NCBI RefSeq assembly: GCF_024679095.1
Contig: NC_066529.1
Location: forward strand, 2,724,094 to 2,788,093
Direction of reading: 5' to 3'
Origin: Eriocheir sinensis
Taxonomy: Eukaryota > Arthropoda > Malacostraca > Decapoda > Varunidae
DNA: 64,000 nt
Within the stretch, counting starts at the first letter, position 1. Each line of letters starts with the position of its first letter. Positions 1-10,320 of this stretch are shown here, piece after piece. The notes under the pieces are model-generated. The model did no database searches. It was not told the DNA's origin and worked only from the letters and a program-made list of their open reading frames with translations. The translations under genes and the position numbers were made by a program.

Positions 1-39
1 TGTGTTCAGAAGAGTTTTAGATATCTTGTAACAATCCAG

Positions 40-103
40 AGAGAAAGACAGACAGGCAGACAGAGAGACAGACAGACAGACATAGAGGCAGACAGACAGA
101 CTG
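40..103. repeat. (GACA)n tract
   Basis: Imperfect GACAGACAGGCAGACAGAGA sequence. The rest of 1-782 is AT- and T-rich single-copy-looking DNA in which I see no gene or other feature. Confidence 0.8.
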
Positions 104-786
104 GACAGAGACATAAATAGTGGAGGAAGGGAAGGAGATTAGAACAGCATAAAAGCATTCATTTTACCGCCGTTTTCTTTCATCACTTTTTTTTGGCGCT
201 ATTTTCTTCCTGTAACTTTCATGGGTCTTACTTTATTTTCTTCATTTCCATTAGGTATATCTTTTTTGGCTTTTTTTTCTTAATTTGACCGCGGTTAGAT
301 TTTATTCCTAGTCTTTTTCTCTGTCATCGGTTTTTACATCCTATGACTTTCACGACTTTTACTTTCCTCCACCTTCATTTCATATGCCTTTTCGTCTTCG
401 CTTTCATCGCTTCTTCTATTTTTACTTCGTTTCCTTTATTTTTGTCCGCCTTACCCTTCACTGCTGTTGATTTTTCTATAATATTCTCTGTCAAATCACA
501 AGCGAGTCTCCAATTACTCTGGCCCGTCAGTCGTTCGTTATTGTAATGGTGTGCTTGCCTTCGTCTTTCAGCCGTCACGCCTCGTCTCATCCCTCATTCA
601 CTACCTCATTCCCTCACGCAACCCTTGATACACCCAGCGCCCTCACGTCAATCCGCCTGCCCCGCCCTTTAGTGTCGCAGCAACTCGCATACCTACATAG
701 CTACTCATCCAATTAGTTAAACTCTACGGAAACTAGAGGCATCTTTTCAACTTCCCTCCCCGTCTGATACCTTAATTAATAGAGCA

Positions 787-1045
787 GGCGGTTGCCGAGG
801 GGTTACTGTGCGGGCGTGGTGATCCCGTGGACCTGGGTTCGAGTCCCACGAAAACACGTTGATTTTTCAAACCATCGCCGAGTGTCGAAAGATTACCCAC
901 ATGCTGCCCAGATCTTCAATCAACCCTAACTTCACCGACTTCGGGGAGCACCAAGGGACAACCAAGAGTCATATAGCACGGTAGATTCTATAAATAAAAC
1001 TTGCCTGCGCCACTAGCGGGCTGGGGTAGCATTGAACGCCTTACA
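787..1045 (+). mobile_element. tRNA-derived SINE
   Basis: An A-box-like GGTTGCCGAGGGGTTA (about 790-805) and a B box GGTTCGAGTCC (836-846) lie 30 bases apart. They are followed by a non-tRNA body ending in ATAAAACTTGCCTGCGCCA and CGGGCTGGGG. The same tail recurs in the elements at 1803 and 29978. The tRNA-like head is not a foldable tRNA gene. Confidence 0.65.
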
Positions 1046-1550
1046 GATCTACAAGAATTCGAGTTATAGAAATAGTGTGGATATCAGAACATAACCCTCG
1101 GGAACAGAAACCGCCGCCCACAACCATAAAGGTCTCAAAAACTGTCAAAAATCACGCGAAATGACACTGAAGTCGAACATATATTCTCTAGTTATTCCTC
1201 TGCAGTGGTGGGGTGACGGCGCTGCCCACGTGTGTTATGCAAGACCTGCGAGGCAACGAGGAATTGTTAATGCAGGCGGAGGTGGTGAAGGTTGAAAGCC
1301 ATCAACAAGACAAACACTGCCTCCCTACGGTAATATATATAATGAGGCGAAGAGGCGGGCCCATAAACTAAACTAAAGGACTTCCCATCACTCTCGTCTT
1401 TGTTGGATCGTTTGTTTGACCGTACTCGTGTTTGCTAGGTCCATACAGCATGTTTGATATATAGAGAGTAATGACGGGCTGCGCTATACGATCATTATAA
1501 CGAACTCCCACTTCTTCCTATTTAATTGCGTTAATGGGAAATATTATAAA

Positions 1551-1563
1551 GCTGCTGCTGCTG

Positions 1564-1614
<51 letters not shown>

Positions 1615-1633
1615 TTAATAATAACACTATTAC

Positions 1634-1682
<49 letters not shown>

Positions 1683-1711
1683 TTTCCTATTACTCCTACT
1701 ACTACTTTTAT

Positions 1712-1758
<47 letters not shown>

Positions 1759-1802
1759 TTACTCCTCCTCCTCTTACTACTACTACTACTACTACTACTT
1801 AT
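1551..1802. repeat. (CTA)n/(TTA)n compound microsatellite
   Basis: GCTGCTGCTG leads into (CTA)18, (TTA)20 and mixed (CTA)/(CTC) triplets. It directly adjoins the A-rich 3' tail of the minus-strand SINE at 1803. The 89-residue Leu run it encodes is an artefact. Confidence 0.95.
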
Positions 1803-2115
1803 TTTTTACGTTTCTGCCTATGGTTCCGGTAGGCTTTCTTGGTGGGGTCTGATGGTCGGCCCCAGCCCGTTGTGGCGCAAGCAAGTGTTTATAGTGGCGC
1901 TATCTTGCTTGACTCATGCTGCCCCACGTAGTTCTTCATTAACCCTCTCCTTTAGAGAGATAATCTAGAGTCCGGGTTGCTAGGTGGTCTTCTGGACAGC
2001 GTCTTAGTCCACTCGGCAGTGACTGAAAAATCCCAGCTTGTGGCACAGGGCGGGACGCGAACCCGCGTCCTCCTTGACGCGGCGCCAACGAGCTGACCAC
2101 TCAGCCACCGCTTAC
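1803..2115 (-). mobile_element. tRNA-derived SINE, minus orientation
   Basis: On the minus strand the A box TGGCTGAGTGG (107 to 97 of 2097-2107) and B box GGTTCGCGTCC (2053-2063) head an element. Its body ends CACTATAAACACTTGCTTGC, CGGGCTGGGG, then CCATAGGC..AACGTAAAAAA. The 3' tail passes straight into a (TAG)n microsatellite at 1551-1802. Confidence 0.7.
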
Positions 2116-2604
2116 CCAAACTACTACAACTACTGCTACTACCTCTATTACTACTACAACTACCACATCTACTGTTGATAATGATAATGTTACTTACAAT
2201 ACCAACAAACAGTTTACAAACATATATATCAACACTGCCACAATAATAACCACCGATACTTCACGTGAAAGAGGCGATGGTGTGTGAAGCGAAGGATAAA
2301 CAGGCAGACAGGAAGACAAGCAATCACGCCTGCACTGAGAAGGCAGGAGGAAACCAAACACCTGGACTGTGCACCTGCCGCAACCTTTTATCACGCCCAG
2401 GTAGGTAGGCAGGCGTATGCGTAATCACCTGAGAGCGATGGGCAAGACGCAGGCGCTTCTCTTCTCCCCCCGCCCCGACCTGTTATTCGCTAGATGCTTC
2501 ACCTGTTGTGTCGTGTTAGAGGAAGTGGTATGTGATGGATGGTAATGGATGGTGAACGAGGAAAAATACGAGCAGGCAGCCATTCAGACCTCAGATATGT
2601 ACGT

Positions 2605-3092
<488 letters not shown>

Positions 3093-3302
3093 CGTCATGC
3101 CCCGCGGACGTTAGTGTCATTTTTTTGTAATTATGAGTTGATGGTTTCGATTCTCGTTTATGTTTCAGGCTCTAATGCGTCTGCTGTTAGGGAGGGATAG
3201 GAATTCATATACAAGTAGACGGATGTTTAGGTGGATAGATAGAAAATAAAGGTAGATATAGGGAGGGAAACTACATACACTTTTCCTCTCCCTCCAGCGT
3301 TA

Positions 3303-3557
3303 AGGGGCTATTACACTGGGCAAATTTTCCGTGGATCTTCAGTCAAACCACGATTTCCGCTGGCGTGGTTCTCATATTTGCGTGGTTTTCTGACGTGTCC
3401 ACGATCTTCCAAAGCTACGGTAGATTTCACTGAAGGACGACGGTATTACTCATCATCTTCATCAGCAGCAATAACAACAAACAACTGAGAACCACGCCAG
3501 CGGAAATCGTAGTTTGACTGAAGATCCACGGGAAATATGCCCAGTATAATATCCCCT
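3303..3557. mobile_element. MITE with long terminal inverted repeats and TTA target duplication (PIF/Harbinger type)
   Basis: The left end AGGGGCTATTACACTGGGCA and the inverted right end AGGGGATATTATACTGGGCA begin inverted repeats of about 75 bp that include GTGGATCTTCAGTCAAAC and CCGCTGGCGTGGTTCTCA. TTA flanks both sides (3300-3302 and 3558-3560), the PIF/Harbinger target duplication. The 255-bp element codes for nothing. Confidence 0.8.
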
Positions 3558-3828
3558 TTAGTTTCCTTCTGTTTCTTATGCTCTGAGGACGACAACTCCT
3601 CTTGTTCTTCCTCTTCATGTTCTCGTAAGGTGTCACGGTCAGTCCCTCATCAGTCCGTCCTTGACCCAGAAAATAAAAATGGTGAAAGGAATGAGAATAC
3701 TTCGTGGCGAGATGTTTCACCGGGAATTATTTACCCTGATGGAAGACTCGTATCTCGGTAGTACATGCGCAGTTTCCCTACTCGCTGGTGAGAAAAAGGT
3801 CACTTATTGAAATTGTTAGTATTATTGA

Positions 3829-3960
3829 TAGTAGTAGTAGTAGCAGTGGTGGTGGTGGTGGTGGTGGTAGTAGTAGTAGTAGTATAGTAAAAGTAGTAGT
3901 AATAGTAGTATCCCCATTATGATCATCTGTAACAACAACAACAACAACAACAATACTAAT
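3829..3960. repeat. (AGT)n/(GGT)n/(AAC)n tracts
   Basis: Mixed GTA and GGT triplets run to about 3911, followed by (AAC)6 at 3930-3950. The neighbouring 3960-4250 is single-copy-looking DNA without a recognised feature. Confidence 0.9.
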
Positions 3961-4248
3961 AGCAATAATATTTTTTTTTCTTGGCGTTATATCATTGCTA
4001 TTTTCTTCCCCTCAGCACTGCGGCACACTTTATCCCCGCCATCCATCACGGGCGTCGTGGCGCTCCTCTGTGCAGCGGTAATCGGCCAACAAAGCGTCCC
4101 GTGGCATGGCGGGCCCACGCGCCGCCCCTCAACAACGGGACAACAACACAAACATTAATCTGTTCGTCTCCCTTGATGGGCGGCGATAAATATCACAACA
4201 CCAGACAAAGCCTCGGCGCAGACTCATTCACCCCTGCCCCCCACCCCC

Positions 4249-4250
<2 letters not shown>

Positions 4251-4301
<51 letters not shown>

Positions 4302-4412
4302 GATATCTTATGTTTTGTGTAATGATGAGAATCTCAGCGCTGTCACCTTGGCGGGAGGGGCGGCTGTGTGTGTTTATTTATTGCCTTCATCACCTGCTCG
4401 TTACTCAGACTC

Positions 4413-4509
<97 letters not shown>

Positions 4510-4512
4510 GCA
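4251..4512. repeat. Two (CA)n microsatellites
   Basis: (CA)24 is at 4251-4298 and (CA)45 at 4416-4505, with CACGCACGCAC at the end. The second tract abuts the 5' edge of the surviving LINE sequence. Confidence 0.95.
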
Positions 4513-5400
4513 CTAAAGCATTCAATTCATTAAATCACCATATTTTGATAAACAAATAAAATAATATTGGAATAAGAGGTGTACCAGTACAACGTCTTTG
4601 TAGTTACCTTTGCAATAGGTCACAACGAGTTTACTGTAACAATAATTTTTCACAGTTTATACCCATCCCCAGGGGGTACCACAAGGATCAGTGATAGGCC
4701 AATTTTTTTCCTGATATATATTAATGATATATGTAATGCAATTTCTAAATCTAAAATTACTATTTATGCTGATGACACCAGTCTGTTAACTGCCGATAAG
4801 GATATAAATTTACTACACTCAAACATAAGTTTAGAATTAAACTCAGTCCATCAGTGGATAAAATCTAATGAACTAAAACTTAATGTATTGGGCCATCCTC
4901 GTCTGCGGCAGCTGCTGTGTCTGCGCTGCAGGCACAGCAACGCGCACAGCGCCGCGCCGAGCACCATGAACACCTTCAGAATGTTTAGTGTTTTCATGTT
5001 GCTTTGAAATACTAAACTTTGGGCGAGGAGCGAATACACGCTTGAAGACGTCCTGACGAAGACTGAGATGTGTCCCGTGGCGGGCTGAGAAACACATATT
5101 GGACTACTCGAGGTTTATAAATGGTTGAAGGGCTTTAATAAGGGAGATATTCATAAGGTTATGTTGGGAAGAGAACCGGGTAGGACACGTAGTAATGGGT
5201 TTAAACTGGATAAATTCAGATTCAACTGGGACATAGGCAAAAATGGGTTTACTAACAGAGTGGTAGATGAGTGGAACAGGCTGAGCAGTCATGTGGTGAG
5301 TGCCAACACAATTGTCACATTAAAAAATAGATTAGATAAATTCATAGACAGTGATATTAGATGGGGTTTATGGCTGCCAGAGGAAGAGTCAGGTTGTTAC
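4513..5400 (+). pseudogene. Degenerate non-LTR retrotransposon (LINE) reverse transcriptase, interrupted
   Basis: The reverse transcriptase reads in shifted frames: KAFNSLNHHILINK (about 4515-4556), SYLCNRSQRVYCNNN (about 4600-4645), GVPQGSVIG (4674-4700), FFLIYINDICNAI and YADDTSLL (4770-4793). Then NELKLN ends near 4886. After a foreign segment (4889-5103) the 3' end of ORF2 resumes as VYKWLKG..GDIHK...FTNRVVDEWNRLSSHVV...LKNRLDKF (5110-5343), typical of jockey/CR1-like LINEs. Frameshifts, a missing middle part and a 5' end running into a (CA)n tract show it is dead. Confidence 0.8.
4889..5103 (-). pseudogene. Foreign GC-richer segment inside the LINE: 5' UTR and signal-peptide start of a secreted-protein mRNA, antisense
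   Basis: Between two LINE parts sits about 215 bp of different composition. On the minus strand it reads like an mRNA 5' end: an initiator-like TCTCAGTCTTCG near 5066, a leader, then ATG at 4997. The frame from there, MKTLNILKVFMVLGAALCALLC, is a classic signal peptide followed by QRRHSSCRRRGW before LINE sequence returns. The gene it came from is not recognised. It could be a captured 5' exon, a template-switch product, or part of a decayed secreted-peptide gene. Confidence 0.45.
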
Positions 5401-5529
5401 TCAAACGCCGTTTTTTATTATGAATTCTTTATATCTGCTTCAGTGAACTGGACACGTGCGTGGGTCATGGGATGCTTCTTCGGAAGGTACATACATATAC
5501 ACGAAAAAAAAAAGGGTACTGCTATTCAG

Positions 5530-5690
5530 AGTAGTAGTAGTGGTAGTAGTAATAGTAGTAGTAGTAGTAGTAGTAGTAGCAGTAGTAGCAATAGTAGTAG
5601 TAGTAGTAGTAGTAGTAGCAGTAGTAGCAGTAGTAGTAGTAGTAGTAATAGTAGTAGTAGTAGTAGATGTAGTAGTAGATGTAGCAACAA
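5530..5690. repeat. (AGT)n microsatellite after the LINE 3' end
   Basis: AGTAGTAGT with occasional AGC, GGT and AAT triplets. It begins about 130 bases after the last recognisable LINE codon, followed by unremarkable AT-rich DNA to 5993. Confidence 0.95.
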
Positions 5691-5991
5691 CAACAGCGCC
5701 AGCATCAGTCTTACACAAAAATATATCAACAGTAATGGAATTTCCTGAGCTTTTTTTTTTTCGTATTTACTTATTACAAAGACATCCAACTCTTGCAGCA
5801 GTACAGTTTTCGTGGGTGTGTTTGAGTTTGCATGTGAGGAAAATCAAGGGAACTGGTACACACGACTGTGACGCTATCAAATGTCTAGTTTAGTCTGTCG
5901 TGTTTGATAATCGAAGCTAATTGTGCACACCATCAAAAACTATATTTACCACTCGAAAGAAAATTTGAGCACGTGGGCATTGATGTTATTC

Positions 5992-5993
<2 letters not shown>

Positions 5994-6083
<90 letters not shown>
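5994..6083. repeat. (TG)45 microsatellite, probably in the PMT 3' UTR
   Basis: Perfect GT/TG repeat that lies 125 bases beyond the PMT stop codon, so it would read (CA)45 in the PMT transcript if the 3' UTR extends that far. No AATAAA is evident on the minus strand close to the stop. Confidence 0.9.
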
Positions 6084-6085
<2 letters not shown>

Positions 6086-6207
6086 GTGTGCAGGTGTGTG
6101 AGTTCAGGTGTAGCTACGGTTTCAGTCATGCATCAGATCAGCTCCATGACAACTCTCCCTTTCGTCTGTACGTCGTCTCTCATTTCGCCTCGTCCTCGTC
6201 TCCTCCC

Positions 6208-8997
6208 TTACTTGGTGGCGGTGAAGGAGGTCCAGGTCAGCTGCCCCTTCTTGGCCAGGACCAGCTGCACGGCGCCCAGACACACACCGAGGAATGAAGC
6301 AGACAAAGCGAACATTAGAACCTCTCTTTAAGCCATCGCTCCTCTCACAAATACACATTCATTGGTGCTACACGTTCAGAGCCTCGACGGGGAAGGGTGT
6401 TGTCCGATTCTTTAGGTCAACACAGGGTCATCTAAGCCTCTAAGGTCAATAACAGCTTGGAAATTGTATGTGTAAACCTCCTCAGTGGCAGTGTAGAGGG
6501 AGGTTACGATTTTGAGATGCCAAGTAACGAGGGATAAGTCATATGTACCAATGTGCATGTGTGTGTGTTTGTGTGTTTTCGTTACCTGGTAGTTCCCGTC
6601 GTTTCCAGGATTGTCCGAACCCCCCACCTCCTCCGTCAGGATCTTGGTCAGCTCCTGCGAGAGGTCCTTCGCCGTGACGCCCTTGAAGCCCGCCTCGCGC
6701 ATACTCATAGCCAGGTTGTCTGCCGTCTCGAGGTGGCACGCTGACGGGGAAGAGGGAAGGGACAAGATTAAAAGAGATACGAAGGAATGGGTGCACATGG
6801 GATAAGTATTATGTAACGTTTAATAGTAACAAACACTCTTCAGTGGTCATAACGTGTGGTGTAGCGGACGTAACAGTAACAGAACATTATAGATTTAGAA
6901 GAATATTTGTGTGAGATAGAATAACAGATGAAATTGTATAATGAGGTTGTTATTGCGATGTAAGATAGGAAGAGAGAAACTTACGTGTTATGTAGCGGAC
7001 GTAACAGTAACAGAACATTATAGATTTAGAAGAATATTTGTGTGAGATAGAATAACAGATGAACTTGTAAAATGAGGTTGTTATTGTGATGTAAGATAGG
7101 AAGAGAGATTATAAACTTAGACGGGCAATATTGTGATGTACAAGCGTGACAAAACTATTAACTTGTAGGAGTATGTTAGTGTTGTGTATAATAGGAAGTG
7201 CTCTCATAAACCCAAGAGTGAGTGTTAGTTTGGAGTATAACAATCCCATATACTGTGCTTGATATCCTCCCTCGTGTTGTTCACTGACAATACTAAGATC
7301 GTAACATAAATGCCAAAAGTAAGTACTATGATAATAATGATCAGAGGAATGATATATAAATAGATACAATTAAAATGTCCACCAAGATTATTTTCAATAT
7401 ATGCATAATAACCGAAGCAGTGCACAATTGATTTTAAGAAGTTATATTAATCTAACATTTACTAATGGTTACTTAAGCTACAGACGTTCTTCTCGGCGGC
7501 ATATCTTCCCATTCCACAAATGCTTACTATTCACGTTATATCGAAATCACCGGACGAAAAATACTTATAATTTTCCGGTACTGGTTAAATTATGTTCTAG
7601 TGTGCTGACTAGAACACTGAGACAAGAAGCGAGCGTCTATTGCTATGTGTGTTATCCCATGTTATCCAGTGACTGTGTATAACCCGCAGTCTCCTTAAAA
7701 TGCAAAGGAATGGAGAGACAGGAAGATTACCATGGATTACGGAACAGAAATCGGTCGAGGGTGCTCAAATGGCAACTCAGAGTGACATGAACTTGGAGAG
7801 GCAACATTATGCGTAGAACCGATAACAGATGGATAACAAAGTAGCAGAGTGGCAACTTGGAAATTGTAAGAAGAGTCAAAACAGAGAGAATCAGAGAGCG
7901 AGAGAACTTGAGCACTACTATTATGTCAGTTAGTGCTAAATCCTCCGTTTTCTGCCACACTTGTCACGCTGGAACCACAAACGAAAATGAATGCGATTAG
8001 AACGTAGAAAACACAAAAAAACTATTCGTCGCCCAAGTTCACATATTCGGCAAGGCTTTCGTAGGAGTTTTGGGCCTTTCCTGGAGTAGTTTTATGACCC
8101 TGGTGGTGGTTTGACCCTTCTTCAGTAGCATGAACCTAAAGAATCACTCATTATAACCCGATTGACCCCCTCTTTGACCTTTAGAGATAGCTGAAGGGAG
8201 ACGCTAAAGTGTCTTATAATATCGGGCTATATAAACGAGCTTTTTAAACTGACAAGGCCATTAGGCGAAAGATTATAAAAAAGATTAATAAAAAATAAGT
8301 TTGGCTCACCTCTGCATCCTGATAGACTCTTTTATGCAATACACTTCCGCACCATGGTCGGAATTTTAAGACACTTTCAATTTGCACATCAACTATTTCT
8401 AAAGGTCAAAGAGGGGGTCAATCGGGTTCTAATGAGTGTTTCTTTAGGTTCACGGTACAGAGGAAGGGTCAAACTACCACCAGGGTCATAAAAACTACTC
8501 CTGAAAATGCCCAAAACTCCTCCTACGAAAACCTTGGCAAATATGTGACCTTAGGCGACGAAATGTGTTCAGATACGACCCTATGTTAGATCATTATAAA
8601 AGGAAGAGAAGACTAGCCATTGTTAAAGTTTGGTTCATCTATAGATATTAAGAAATTAGACTATGCAACCAGTCTTTTGGCATATCAGGTTAATAATGGT
8701 AAGCGTCCCTCTGTTTTCACCCTCGCCCCTGCCACACGGGACTCACCAGGCTGGGTGTGGGCGTGGGAGCAGCCGGCGGCCCCCTCGGTACTGGTTGAGG
8801 AGGAAGCAGAAGAGGAGCAGCCGCTGGTGTACTCAGTGATGAAGAACAGACCTCCCTTACGAAGCCATCTCTGTAAGGAAGGCGAGAAAGAGAGGATGAC
8901 GATGATGAGGAGGAAGAGGAGGAGGAAGGGCCGCTGGTGTACTCAGTGATGAAGGGCAGTTCCCCCTTACGAAGCCATCTCTGTAGGGAAGAAGATG

Positions 8998-9028
<31 letters not shown>

Positions 9029-10266
9029 GAGAGAAACCATCCATCATTAGCTCTCCTTTTTCGCTATCCCTCACTTTTGCTAGTTTTCAGTGCAGGTCAA
9101 GGGCACAACAAAATATAAAGACGCCCCCAAATCACTGTCCCCACGAAAGAAGGACAAGAGTTCCTACAAAAGAATATCAGTTTAGGTTAGGAATGTGTCT
9201 AAATCCACCCCTCTTGAAAGCGTTCGAGTTGTGGGTAAGAGAAAAGCCGAGGGTAAGCTGCTCCCGAGTTTACCATTGAAAGAGATAAAAGAATGAAGGG
9301 ATTGATTAACTCATGCACTAGGAAGTTGGACAGCATAGGAATGAGCTGGAGAAGAGAAACGAACGCGTGTATTGTGTTTGATTCTCCCCTCTTGAAAGCG
9401 TTTGAGTTTTAGGTAGCAGAAAAGTCGAGGGAAAGCTGCTGCCAAGTTTACTAGTGAAAGAGATTAAAGAAACTGATTAACTCATGCATTAGGAAGTTGG
9501 ACAGCATAGGAATGAGCTGGAGCAGAGAAACGAACATGTGTGGTGTGTTTAGATTATCCCCTCTTGAAAGCGTTCGAGTTGTAGGTAAGAGAAAAGTCGA
9601 GGGAATCTGGTCCCGAATTTACCATTGAAAGAGATAAAAGGAACTGTTTAACTCATGGAATAGGAAGTTGGACAGCATAGGAATGAGCTAGAGTAGAAAA
9701 AAGAACATGTGCAGTGACGCCGCGGGTGAGGTAGAGTCAAGCTTAGGACAGAGAGCAAGAAAATAGCGATAGAATATAAGAAGGAAAACAAAGCCGCCTT
9801 GGAATTCAACTTTTACCCCCATTATTCGCATCCCTCTTTCCTCCTCACCACGTGGCTTCAGTAGAGACTAAGAATCACTCACGTAGAATCTGCCAAACAC
9901 GTCCTGCTTCTTGGATAGGACGTGCAGCGCCTCCCGGCAGTAGATGACGTCGTAGGAGTCGTCGTTCCGCTCCAGTTGTGTCAGACACCCGGCCTCGAAG
10001 TGCAACTGTGAGGGGAAGAAGGACAATAAGAGACGGTGAGGGAGGAAGGGTGAACTGACTGAGACTGAAGTACGTTGATAGAGAAATATAGTAGATAACG
10101 AAGTAGATGGTAGATAGATAGTAAAGTAGATAGAGATGTAGAGATATAGATAAAAAGATTGATTAATGGGAAGACGATTGAAAAGAAAAAGAGAGAAAAA
10201 AGTTGGACTGGATTCGTTTCTGTTTCCTTTCTATCACAAAACTCAACAAAATAAACCATATGGGTG

Positions 10267-10320
<54 letters not shown>

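Noticed and set aside
787..860. tRNA gene
   Set aside because: No cloverleaf can be drawn with matching acceptor stems; the shared downstream body identifies a SINE.
1534..1968. 144-codon open frame with an 89-residue Leu run
   Set aside because: It is a translated (CTA)/(TTA) microsatellite running into a SINE tail, with no protein-like sequence.
5410..5420. Minus-strand AATAAA as a PMT poly(A) signal
   Set aside because: It lies about 800 bases beyond the stop codon and inside LINE-derived sequence, too far to assign with confidence.
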